DNA from: Orientallactaga sibirica
Lineage: Eukaryota; Chordata; Mammalia; Rodentia; Dipodidae
DNA length: 64,000 nucleotides
Direction of reading: 5' to 3'
NCBI GenBank assembly: GCA_036365145.1
Contig: JAEOAD010000032.1
Location: 1,665,501-1,729,500, forward strand
Positions 54,174-64,000 of this stretch are shown piece after piece. Made by a program: the position numbers and the translations under genes. The notes beneath the pieces were generated by a model. The model searched no databases and was not told where the DNA came from. It saw only the letters and a program-made list of their open reading frames with translations. Each line of letters opens with the position of its first letter. Positions within the stretch are counted from its first letter, which is position 1.

Positions 54174-55605
54174 CGTGTGCTCTTTTTTCCTCATTCTCCA
54201 GGTAATTATAGATAGTGTTGTATTGGTCTCCTTTTATATCCTTGCAAACATCAGAACATTTGAGTTTTGGATTTGGTTTTAAAATAATCAATTGATTTAT
54301 GACTATTATACAACTTGGTCTTTAGATCCAAGAGCAGGGGCCTCAGAGAAAGCCTCTAGGTATCACAGGCAGATATGTCTCCACATTTAGAAAACAGCAG
54401 CCCTGGGGTATTTGCTATGCTCAGAGGCAATTTTTCAAAGGACTTCACTCAGATTTTTAACTCGATCCTTCCTCTTGCACACTGATAGCACCTGGGAGGT
54501 TGTACACCGTGAAATGTTTTGGAAAAAGACATCTTATAGTTCAGAGAATGTTACATGTTGATCAAATGATTGATAGATACACAACAAAAGATAAAGTCAG
54601 GAGGTAAAATGTTACCAACAGTTGAGCATGGAAAATGCTTATAAAAGTGTTTTAGAAAAAAACTTTTTACTGTTTTAGTAAGGTTGAAATTACTTCCAGA
54701 TCAAAAGTAGAAAGAGCACAAAAACAAACCTTAGCCCTGTCGAAGCTACAAGGAGCTATCCTGTTTTATAAAAATATTAAATCTGAAAGGGAATTTTGTT
54801 TCAGTATGAAACATACTTGTGAACTGTTATGAGAGGCTGAGCACATCTGGGGATTGACAGATAGATGTGAACAAAGCTGAGGGAACTTGCAAGTGGCATT
54901 CAGAACCCGGCCTCAGAGATGAGGTAAATTCCATTATGACTGAGATTTTAGAGAGCTCAAGGAAACTCGTGCCCCTGTAGAACCCACAGGGGACAAAGTG
55001 GACTCTCCAGGTGGAACCAAAGACTTGCAAGTGTCCGCAACAGAGACAGTGGAGAAGACAGATGCAGCCTCCTGCAGTCTTCCAGGAAACCTTTGGAGGC
55101 AGCTGGGCCATTTTTGGAAGCAACCCTAATCATCCCGCAGGAGAGCTCCCCACATCTGCAGAACGGGAGCCTGAGCCTGTCACTTCCATTAGCAACATTT
55201 CCCAGTCAAGGCTGGCACTGGGACGTTTCTAACTCTCCATCACAGTGGGGAGCTGGGAGGATTAATTAGCAGCTCTCTGCAGAATATTCTATGTTCTTTT
55301 TCTCAAGAGACAGATTAATGACTAATTGCAAGACCTTACTCTGAAAGGAAGATTACAGTAACTGAGAGACCCTGCCTCAGAGAAGTGCTAAAAATCAGAA
55401 CCTGTACTTGCTTATTTGAACAAAAGTGGAAAACTCATCTCAAAATTATAAATAAAACCTTTCATTATCCTCATACCTGATGATTCTATCAAAAGTAGTA
55501 AGATTTAAAGACCAAACAGCTTGGTGAAGAAAAATGAATTCTTTTTTAAATAGTAAAATAATGGGTGTGAATCTTACTAAAGACAGAATAAGAGAATAAG
55601 AAAAT
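54174..55605. other. Single-copy stretch, candidate conserved non-coding DNA
   Basis: 54880-55350 is repeat-free, GC-richer than its surroundings, and at its right end carries clustered homeodomain-type cores ('gaggattaattagcagc', 'agattaatgactaattgc'). A 98-codon minus-strand and a 73-codon plus-strand frame overlap it and neither is recognisable. Confidence 0.35.
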
Positions 55606-55785
55606 GAGCTGGGCGTAGTGGCGCACGTCTTTAATCCCAGCATTCAGGAGGCAGAGGTAGGAGGATCGCCATGAGTTCGAGGCCACCCTGAGAACACGTA
55701 GCGAATTCCAGGTCAGCCTGGGCTAGAGTGAGACCCTACCTTGAAAAACTGAAAAATGAAAAAAACCAAAGGAAAAAAAAAAAAG
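55606..55785 (+). mobile_element. B1 SINE
   Basis: 'gagctgggcgtagtggcgca' through 'gagtgagaccctaccttgaa' with an A-rich tail. One of the best preserved B1 copies here; several CpG sites remain, so it is likely young. Confidence 0.94.
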
Positions 55786-55834
55786 AAGAAAATGCATGCA
55801 TATTTAAAGAATAATATAGAGCTATAAAGATTGT

Positions 55835-55838
<4 letters not shown>

Positions 55839-55878
<40 letters not shown>
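55839..55878. repeat. (TA)20 microsatellite
   Basis: Uninterrupted TA run. Confidence 0.95.
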
Positions 55879-55881
<3 letters not shown>

Positions 55882-56269
55882 GACTAAATACAAAATTGAT
55901 TATGTAAACTACTTTTGACAAATTCCTAAACTGAAAGAAACTAGAATTACCTGAAGGTCAGGAGTCATGATGTTTAGGTGACAAAGCTAGACCTGACCTG
56001 TCTCCTTTCTACTTTTTCTTAGAATTAGGGGTTTTATAACCAGTTACCTCTATCTTTACTTTAAAGAAAATCAGAACAATGTGACATCTTCCACCTTACC
56101 TGACCTGCCCTTAGTGCTGCGATATATAACCTTATGTGAAATGGTGCTGTTATGCCAAAAATTAAAATTAAAAAAATCCCATTTATTTGCATTTCTGGGG
56201 GCTTTCTATTCCGTTGTCTCCCTCATTTCCGCTAATACCTAGTTCATTTGGGATTTAGAGTTCTGATCA
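55879..56269. other. Single-copy stretch
   Basis: No gene or named repeat recognised. Confidence 0.35.
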
Positions 56270-56382
56270 TTTCTTTTTTTGAGATACAGTCTCATTCTAG
56301 CCTAGGATGGCCTTAAATTCACAGTAATCCTCCTGCCTCAGCCTCCTGAATACTGGGATTAAAGGTGTGCACAATCATGCCA
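56270..56382 (-). mobile_element. B1 SINE, partial
   Basis: 'gagatacagtctcattctag' to 'gtgtgcacaatcatgcc'; the middle is shortened. Confidence 0.85.
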
Positions 56383-57185
56383 AGACCTGACTCCAGTTCA
56401 TTTTCCTGAGATGTGTACTGGAAGAGGAAGGTCCTGCACCAGAGATTCCTTCCTTCTGGCCAAGGAGCTGCAGTTTGGTTTCTGGCATCCTCTGATACTT
56501 TGTCAGCAGGGGAACAGGATTAATTGTACATTCTTGCTTCTTTCTGGTCAGTTCCCTTTGGTGCCATTTACCCACAGTTTGTATAAGCCTATCCGCATGT
56601 GCACATCTGCTTAAGAGCCATTCACCCCAGTTCTCTTGACCCCCAGAGAGGAGCAATGAGTTTGAGTCCACTTAGAAATTCAAATCGTTCTTATGGAAGT
56701 CACTTGACTCTTTCCCTCTCTACTCTCGCGTCTACATCTACGTTTGAGGAGTCCGTTAGTTTGCAATACCATTGGTCACTGATCCGCCTCTTCCATGCCC
56801 AGCTCCTAAGTCCTGCTTTGCAATGGCGACACAGTCAATGGGAACATTATAATCAATGTTTACTTCAATTTTCCCATCTTAGTTGGAAGCTCTCTGTAAT
56901 CGTCCTCCCAGCGATGGCTCAATTAATATTTAACTCACTTCAGCTTGTGCTTGGTGGGGAGGTCACAGTTTCTCAAGGGTGCTCCCTTGGGAGCAGCCGG
57001 CTTAGGGCAGTCACCACAACAATGCTTCAGTAGCTCTTGCATCTTCTATTTACTGGTGAATATTTCATTTCAGTATTTGCATACCCACAGCACTCTGTCT
57101 TTCTCACTGACCTGACTCGAGTCTGAAAGATTGCAAATGTTAACCATTTGTATGGGTTAAGAAGTTGTTACCAAACAGATTGTAC
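56383..57185. other. Single-copy stretch with a 144-codon unassigned frame
   Basis: An ATG frame of 144 codons runs from 56599 to 57033 on the plus strand. A second frame of 98 codons lies on the minus strand at 56375-56671. The plus frame is serine- and leucine-rich and I recognise no domain. The block keeps more CpG dinucleotides than its neighbours. No Kozak-like start or downstream poly-A signal is evident. I do not call it a gene. Confidence 0.3.
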
Positions 57186-57295
57186 ATATTTCTAGCATTC
57201 CAGAGGCCAAGGCAGGAGAATCCCAAACTTAAGAGCAGACTGGGCTACATACTGAGACCCTGTCCAAAAATAAATAAATAAAATAAAATCTATAT
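57186..57295 (+). mobile_element. Old B1 fragment
   Basis: 'ttctagcattccagaggcca', 'aggcaggagaatcccaaact', 'ctgagaccctgtccaaaaat', followed by an (AAAT)n tail. Confidence 0.65.
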
Positions 57296-57867
57296 TCCAT
57301 TTGTTGAATTCAATCGATCGCTGTCATATGAATTTCTGCATAGGCAATTGGAGAAATATATTTTCATTCTTCATAAGGTCTCTATGTTGTAAAACTTTTA
57401 CAGGTATTTCAGCCTGTTTAGTTCCCATGTGATAGTTTTGGAATAAGCCTGCACAGCTTTGATTCATCCCTGGAGCACACCTCCTTAATGCTAATTACTA
57501 CCTAGATGTTTCATTGTTCCGTGTTTTTATTCTCCTCCAACTTAGAAAACAGATATCATCATTTCAGGAAAACCATTTCATAAACATTGGGCAGCTGACC
57601 ATCATGGGAAGATAAGAATAGCATAGGCCCTCACAGTCCAGTCTACTTCCACGGTGCTGATGAAAAATCGCTTCCACCACGCCTTGTCTTCTCTTCTGTC
57701 ACCCTGTCTTCTCTTCCCCTCTATGAGTTCATATTGTAGCCAAAGTGCATCTGAGAATCTGGGAGTTCCTTGCATCATGTGTTACGTAGGTTACAGATTG
57801 CTACAATCTTTTGAAAAGCTTTGTAATATAACTACAAAAAAAAACCCCAAAATGCAATATTTTAGGA
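57296..57867. other. Single-copy stretch
   Basis: No gene or named repeat recognised. Confidence 0.35.
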
Positions 57868-58074
57868 AATTTATTTATTTGTAAGTTGAGAGATATAAAA
57901 AGAGAAAGAGAGAGAGAGGGAGAAAGTATGGGTGAGCTAGGGCCTGTGGCCATTACAAACAAACTTGACGTATGCACTGCTCTGTGGACCTGGCTTATGT
58001 GGTACTGGGGAATCAAGCTCAGGTTGTTAGGCTTGGCAAGCCGCACCTTAACCACTGAACCATCTCTCCATCCT
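57868..58074 (-). mobile_element. DIP-type SINE
   Basis: Left 'ggaaatttatttatttgtaa', AG run; right 'ccttaaccactgaaccatct'. Diverged middle. Confidence 0.88.
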
Positions 58075-58545
58075 GTAAATGAGTATTTTCACAACAGAAA
58101 TAGATGAACTGGAATTGTTCATAGACCATTCCCAGTTACTATTTTAAAATTTCAAATTAGACAAAAATCATTAAATATATTCAAGGAAGAACATCTTTTG
58201 GGCGAGTAATGAGATTTGAGCTACAATATTCAGATCACCCCGGGTCTCAGATAACAATTCCATCTTTATGAGTTTTCTGACTTTATTTTTCCATGTTACT
58301 CCATTAAGAAAAACAGTTAGAATATATGTTAAATTGGGGAAAAACAGCCCAACGTTTTTGGATTTAAATAATTGTGTCTTAGAGCTATTTTGTTGTCAAG
58401 AAATAGATGAATGGTTCATTTTAACCATTTTCAAATATATGTTACTGTATGACTCATTAAGATACTAGGTCACTATTTTTAAGCAAGTGTAGTTTAGCTT
58501 CCTTACATAGAAATACACTCAGGTCAGTATATTTGAAGTAGAAGG
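58075..58545. other. Single-copy AT-rich stretch
   Basis: No gene or named repeat recognised. Confidence 0.35.
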
Positions 58546-58561
58546 TATCTAGAAGATTTTA

Positions 58562-58750
58562 TTATTTATTTATTTATTTAACAGAGAAAGAGGGAGAGAG
58601 ATAGAGAATGGGCATGCCAGGGCCTCCAGCCACTGCAAATGAACTCCTGCCCCCTTATGCATCTGGTTAATGTGTGTCCTGGGTAATCAAACCTGTGTCC
58701 TTTGGCTTTGCAGGCAAACACCTTAACCACTAAGCTATTCCTCCAGTCCA
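58562..58750 (-). mobile_element. DIP-type SINE with 16-bp target duplication
   Basis: Left (ttta)n, 'gggcctccagccactgcaaa', right 'ccttaaccactaagctattc'. TATCTAGAAGATTTTA at 58546-58561 and 58751-58766 is an exact 16-bp target duplication. Confidence 0.94.
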
Positions 58751-58766
58751 TATCTAGAAGATTTTA

Positions 58767-59131
58767 GTAACAGCTTAGTGCACCAATCTGATGACTTAAC
58801 AGTATACATTTTCACTAAGCTACTATTTCAAAAGTATCATGATTCCATATTGTTGGAAAGTCTCTTCTTTAGTTGTTTCATTTCTAAAGATAATTCAAAA
58901 GACTCAGCTAAAGACCCTTTGCTGTAGCCCATGAAACACAAGGACACAGAAGAAGCCTGGCCTCTACGTCTTACAGGTCCCCATATGGCTGCAGAGCTAA
59001 GTCATGCACACATGGAAGTGTGCACAGAAATACAGCTCGATAGGGATTGCACCATCAGTGATCATCAGTAATATCGGCTCTGTCATAGACATCATGCTTG
59101 ACACATATTATCTGCTTGTTAAGATTTACAA
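58767..59131. other. Single-copy stretch
   Basis: No gene or named repeat recognised. Confidence 0.35.
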
Positions 59132-59133
59132 AT

Positions 59134-59168
<35 letters not shown>

Positions 59169-59353
59169 TGTATTTATGTATTTGAGACAGAGAGAGAGTG
59201 AGAATGGGCACGCCAGGGCCTATAGCCACTGCAAACGAACTCCAGATGCATTTACCACATGTGCATCTGGCTTATGTGGGACCTGGAGAATTGAACCAGG
59301 GTCCTTAGGCTTGGCAGCCATTTGCCTTAACTGCTAAGCCATCTCTCCAGCCC
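59132..59353 (-). mobile_element. DIP-type SINE with (TTTA)n tail
   Basis: Long (ttta) run, AG run, 'gggcctatagccactgcaaa', 'ccttaactgctaagccatct'. Confidence 0.93.
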
Positions 59354-59479
59354 GTGCATTGTCTTATTCAACATCATCAGGTCAGACTGTCAGCCATTCT
59401 TACTCAGAACCTGCTTTCCTATTCTGCGCTCTTTCTGCTTGAAGCCCAGGTACCATTACTTTGTGCCAAACACAACTCT

Positions 59480-59660
59480 ACCCTATACTAAGTGTAACTG
59501 GGCAAGGGATTTGTGTTTAGTGTGTCTTGCTTTCTTCACTTGTAAAACAGGGCAGAAGAATAGCACCCATCTCTTAGGGTCACTGTGAAGACTGGATGAG
59601 ATTACTCAAGGACAGTGCCCAGAACACTGCATAGATAGAAGGAAATAACATTATATATAT
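59480..59660 (+). mobile_element. MIR SINE remnant
   Basis: 'gggcaagggatttgtgttta', 'ttcttcacttgtaaaacagg', 'tagggtcactgtgaagactg', 'gatgagattactcaaggaca' and 'cagtgcccagaacactgcat' follow MIR from its middle to its 3' side. Confidence 0.65.
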
Positions 59661-61804
59661 ACAGTTATAGTTTCATAGTCTATAAGTAAGTATCGGGTCA
59701 TGGTTTGAATGATGGGTAAACATGGTGGAGTAGAGGTGTATGTGAGCATTCATTTAGCACCTGTGGTAGAATAAGTGAAAGGCAGAACACTATCTGTGGA
59801 GAAGAAAGTGAATTTTGTGAATACTCTGATAAGAAGAAAAATCACCCAGTATTTTGTAACTTAAATATATGATAAAGGTTATCACTCTGATTCCAAGAAA
59901 TTGAATGTCATCTTGCTTCAAATTACAGGGGGTTATTTTTTTGCAGTGTATTACTCTTTTATTTATTTATTTTTCTACAGCAAGAATAAGATGATGTAAT
60001 TTTCCCCGTCATTCCTTCCCTGCTGTTGCCTGCATGCAGGCAAGATGCTAATTAAAACCACCTAATTTAAATGCCAAGTTTGCCCTGAAATAGATTTTCA
60101 GTAATTTTGCAAAATTACTACTGGGTATGAAGGTTGTAACAAATAGGCCCAAATAATCTGTGTTTTGCTTAAAGTGATTTAAATGGGGAAGTCAGACACG
60201 GTCAGCCTTTCTGCACTGCAGATTGCATTAAGGTTGTGCAGGAGAGCACCACTCACAGAGGGAGTCACAGCCCGGCTCCACTGCCAGAGCACAAAGGATG
60301 ATTGAAGATTCTCTTTTTATCTGGGGCAGGCTTCTACAACCAGTCAGATCTCTTGTCAAACCATCAAGATGCTATGCAACCATCAGCCACTTCAACTAAA
60401 ATGCACATTGGCATGCTAAATGAGGAATTACACCAGTTAATGAATGGTCTACTTTCTTCCTCATAGCAGAAAACTAGCAGAGGGAAAATCAGGTGTTAGT
60501 ACAGTACACCATGGCAGGGGCCTATGACTAGTGACAGAATTCAGTGTTGAGTCTGAGAGTGGAAAATTTCTGTGTTGGCAGAATCACGTTTAAAAGAGTG
60601 TGACCAAGAGATGCATAGGCCAGGCCTCTGTTCATAGATTGTGCCAAGCACAGAAATAATCATCTAAAGTTCAATATTCTAAGGATATATGGACCCAGAG
60701 TTTATGTGGTGTGCTTTGTGGCAGAGCCCTGAATTTCAAGCATTCAAGGAAAGAACAGTAGAGTTAAATGTCGCTGATAAATCTGATTGCATCAGGTTTA
60801 GCCAATGCTCCTTACTCCAGTGAGCTTGCAATTACAGGGCAAGGGAGGAGTCTTTAAAAGGCCCATGTGCAGGGGATGTTTCCTCATGCCTTCTGTCTTT
60901 ACACTCTTCAGAGACTTTGTTCGCCTCTGTACATCCTTCAAGGTTATTGTCACAAACCCTCCCAAGCCCCATCCTTCCCTAATGTGTCTTGAGAGTTCCA
61001 TCCTTCCAAGAGATCATAGAGTTAATAGATAGGCAGCTTTTATTCCTTTTACTTTCATGCTTGTATGTCTAAAATAGTTTCACAAAGGAAAAAAAAAAGC
61101 CTTCAGAAGTCCATCAAAAATATCGAATAGCTTGACAAACACTGCTTGGTAACCTGAAATTTGCACGGTTACTCTTTTCAATTAGTTATGTCGCAGCATG
61201 GTTTTGGTCAATAAGCTTCTGCTGGTGAGGCTGTGTGAGGTGGTCCTTCAGAGTGGCTAAAGTTAGGTTCCATCAACCTCAGTGCTGCCAAGGACACGTC
61301 CACACAGATACCCACAGACTTGACTTGTTACAAGGATGTAATGGATTAGCAACAGGAAGGGACACATCCCAAACCAATTAGTTCTGCAATGTGTTTGCAC
61401 ACATCCCAAAGCCCATAATTCCCAATGCATGATTACCATCCTATACTTTTTCATTCTTATCTCCTGAGCCTGTACATGGCCTAATAAAGAACTATAAAAT
61501 GTACAGTCTTGCATGACATATTTCATCCATTTGCATATATTGGTCATATAATGTAAACATACAATATGTGTCTGCTTTTAATTTGGAAATGCTTTTTGAC
61601 ATTTTCACATCTGCCACCAACTCACATAGAGGGTGAAATGTTTGAGTCATTGGTGCATGAAATCTAATTGAACAGCTCAGAATTCTACCATTACATCTTT
61701 TCTGCTTAGGCAAGACTGGTCAGATGAAAAACAAGGACAGCGCCTGAAATAGTCTGTGATGTGCTTAAGAAAGACAGGATTCCACGTCCAAAAGGACTGC
61801 CTCA
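59661..61804. other. 2.1-kb single-copy stretch including a candidate regulatory element
   Basis: Repeat-free apart from an (ATTT)n at about 59955. 59985-60480 has the look of conserved non-coding DNA (see next entry). The frames at 60798-61547 have no known domains. Confidence 0.4.
59985..60480. promoter_or_regulatory. Candidate conserved non-coding element with two perfect palindromes
   Basis: Contains an 18-bp perfect palindrome (TTGCCTGCATGCAGGCAA, 60026-60043) and a 20-bp perfect palindrome (AGTAATTTTGCAAAATTACT, 60100-60119). Between and around them are homeodomain- and MEF2-like words ('gctaattaaaac', 'ctaatttaaatgcc', 'gtgatttaaatgg'). No repeat family or coding frame covers it. Regulatory function is an inference. 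Confidence 0.35.
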
Positions 61805-61896
61805 GGCTCAGGTGATGTAGCTCAGTGGTAGAGCATGTACCTACCATGTCTGGGGCTTTAGGTTTGAGACCCAGCGCACAAAAAAATACAGAAATC

Positions 61897-61925
<29 letters not shown>
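61805..61925 (+). mobile_element. ID SINE (tRNA-Ala/BC1-type)
   Basis: 'gatgtagctcagtggtagag' gives the polymerase III A box and 'ggtttgagaccc' the B box. It ends in 'cagcgcac' and a long poly-A tail (about 61898-61925). This is the only clear ID copy in the window. Confidence 0.88.
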
Positions 61926-61927
<2 letters not shown>

Positions 61928-61989
61928 TTGTCACCTACTGAGCATTTGCTTGTAGGGCTGCAAAGCCATATTCTGAAAAAGTAATTTTT

Positions 61990-62224
61990 TTTGAGAGAGA
62001 AACACAGAAAGAGACAGAGAGAGAGGGAGACAGACAAAGATGGGCGCGCCAGCAGTCTCTCAGCTGCTGCTAACGAAATCCAGACGTGTGCGCCCCCTTG
62101 TGGTCAAGTGTGGCATTGCACACTTGCATCACTGCATCCAGCTAAACATGGGACCTGGAGATTGGAACCGGCGTTCTTAGGCTTAGGAGGCAGGCGCCTT
62201 AACCGCTAAGCCATCTCTCCAGCC
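61990..62224 (-). mobile_element. DIP-related SINE, long variant, with 17-bp target duplication
   Basis: 'gagagagaaacacagaaaga', 'agcagtctctcagctgctgc', the extra 'attgcacacttgcatcact' block, and 'ccgctaagccatctctccag'. CTGAAAAAGTAATTTTT at 61973-61989 and 62225-62241 is an exact 17-bp target duplication. Confidence 0.95.
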
Positions 62225-62241
62225 CTGAAAAAGTAATTTTT

Positions 62242-63318
62242 AAGCACTCGTCTTCAGGCATTACTGTGAAGAACAATAAGTTTTCTCATAAACCAACTCA
62301 GAACAACAAAACTACTTGTGCAGGTTTTGTATTGTATAAATGTTTATTGATGATCTGTGATTATTTTTTTTTTTAGCATTTTACACTTAGAGTAGTGGGA
62401 AAGGGAAAATTAAATAACTAAATAGGTAAAAGAGCTCGGTACAAAAATCATGCAAGCCTCTACTCTACCTGTCCCAGCTGTGAGAGGGAAGTTTGTTTTG
62501 GAACACATGATTTCCTTGCTCCCAATGGTTTAGTACCTTTGCTGGCAGATGAGAGGGACATAGACTTATTAGGCAAATAGCACACTACCTACTAATAGCC
62601 CACAAAATGCTCTTTATCACTTCTGGTCTGTGTGCAGTGGGAAAGACTTTTAAGATCATTTAAGCTCACCAGTACGGTCATTCCATTACATATAATAATG
62701 CATTATTAAATGTATGTTCTGTAAATATCATTCTTTCTTGAAGTTAATAAGGTTTTTCAGTTTCCCAAGTGTTGACTGGGCCTATATTTGAAATATTAAT
62801 TAAGCATTCTATTACATACATTGCTCAAACAAATAAAAATATATTAACCAACCTTTTACATTTTGGTTATTATAAAAGGAAATTTATATTAAGTATTATG
62901 TGTATAACATATAAATTTAAATATCTTATGTGTGCCTGTTTGAACATTTAACACTATAAATTTCAAATACAGACCTTGAACTCTCTGAAATAAAATATTT
63001 AAAATCTTAAAATTTGAATAATTTATTCAATATTTTAACTAATAAATATTTTATTCTGTAGTTTATGTTATCAGTTGCATGAGGCAGACTGAGATTACTG
63101 TGTATTCCAGAGGTACAGAGGCATTTTGGTGTGATATAATTGCTCATGATTAAAGATGGGGTCTCTATGTTCTTTTTCCACCTGGAAAAAATGGTCATAG
63201 TTAAGAATGAAACAAAAAGAGGAGGAGACATTTGGAATAATTAGGAGGAAACAGAGCAAAGGAGATTTTCCACCTTAAATATAAATGCACGTGGCTTTAA
63301 ATGTACATCATCAAAATT
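62242..63318. other. 1.1-kb AT-rich single-copy stretch
   Basis: No gene or named repeat recognised. Short frames at 62769-62951 and 63007-63231 lack known domains. Confidence 0.4.
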
Positions 63319-63549
63319 GGGCTGGAGAGATGGCTTAGTGGTTAAGGTGCTTGCCTCAAAAGCCTAAGGACCCATGTTCAACTCTCCAGATCCCACGTAA
63401 GCCAAACACACAAAGATAAGGCAAGCACAAGGTCACATATGCCCACGAGGTGGTGCAAGAGTCTGACGTTCAATTGCAGTACCCGAGACCCTGGCACAAC
63501 AAATCTATCTGTCTCTCTCTAAAAGAAAAAAGAAAAAAAGAAAAAAAAG
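63319..63549 (+). mobile_element. DIP-related SINE, third variant
   Basis: Ordinary head 'gggctggagagatggcttag' and 'agatcccacgtaagcca', but then an extra block 'gataaggcaagcacaaggtc' and 'gcccacgaggtggtgcaaga' before 'ctgacgttcaattgcagtac'. Tail is AAAAG-rich rather than AAAT-rich. One copy only in this window. Confidence 0.85.
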
Positions 63550-64000
63550 AATAATTCAAGAAAACCCACAAGTATGTCATTGGGAATTTTCACTGTTTTT
63601 GAAAAAGATGAAGAAAGATTTTGCTATTTCACTAACTAAATAGAGAAATAATGCACTTACTAATTATTGGTGGGCTTTTGTGGCTTTTATCTAATTAAAA
63701 TTTTATAACAATGTTGGAAGATATGCTACTTATTAATAAAAGTCTGTCACATAGTAAAATTAAGCCTCAGAGATGTAAATGGTGGCAGCAGGCTGAATTC
63801 TAGTTCTTGCCGCCCCAATGCCCACAATATATGATATGAATTTGAAGGACGTGATGCTAGAGCTGTTCAGAAGAGGCCAGGGAGGACCTTGCAGACTTTA
63901 GTGGCTAAAGGAGAAGGGTGCTTTCCTGCTTCATCCGTCTTTGCCTGATCATGTTCATCCAAGGGATACTGAGCAATAGTCCAGTCCAATATCCGGATAA
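63550..64000. other. Single-copy stretch at the right edge
   Basis: No gene or named repeat recognised. Confidence 0.35.

Noticed and set aside
61805..61925. tRNA gene
   Set aside because: A and B boxes are present, but the sequence is followed by a long poly-A tail and does not close into a clear cloverleaf. It is an ID SINE.

Overview
This window looks like intergenic or intronic DNA from a rodent, most likely a jerboa or close relative (Dipodidae). The main evidence is about thirty copies of a tRNA-derived SINE of the B2 superfamily. It has a 'gctggagagatggcttag' head, an RNA polymerase III B box like 'ggttcgattcc', a CT-rich 3' part and an AAATAAATAAA tail, which fits the DIP-type SINEs described from dipodids. 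B1, B4-like and one ID element, Lx-type L1 3' ends and ERVL-MaLR LTRs point the same way. The genus is an inference.

I found no protein-coding gene, exon series, rRNA gene or functional tRNA gene that I can support. All open frames are short. The longest lie in simple repeats, SINEs, LTRs or L1 3' UTRs, or have no recognisable domain. The window is a patchwork of single-copy AT-rich DNA and interspersed repeats.

Layout. 0-5 kb: single-copy DNA with an old LTR, MIR remnants and A-rich tracts. 5-11 kb: retrovirus-like cluster with two solo LTRs carrying clean 5-bp target duplications, a MaLR internal region plus 3' LTR, an L1 3' end, and nested SINEs. 11-24 kb: mostly single-copy DNA with scattered SINEs, microsatellites, a 63-bp tandem duplication and a 220-bp pyrimidine tract. 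24-29 kb: antisense L1 remnants, broken by a solo LTR and by an unusual 0.8-kb segment bounded by 82-bp inverted repeats; a 5S rRNA-derived insert lies just upstream. 29-38 kb: single-copy DNA with SINEs and a 61-bp tandem duplication. 38.3-42.8 kb: a 2.24-kb segment present twice head to tail, carrying the same nested repeats in both copies. 43-54 kb: SINEs, simple repeats, an L1 3' end and a second MaLR internal-plus-LTR unit. 54-64 kb: more single-copy DNA with stretches that look like candidate conserved non-coding elements, an ID element and late SINE insertions.

The observations most worth checking are the inverted-repeat-bounded segment at 25.2-26.0 kb, the 2.24-kb tandem duplication (recent event or assembly artefact), the 5S rRNA-derived insert with a 12-bp target duplication, the RFX X-box-like palindrome at 25.1 kb, and the palindrome-bearing candidate regulatory element at 60.0 kb. 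Nothing here looks like a multi-gene system.
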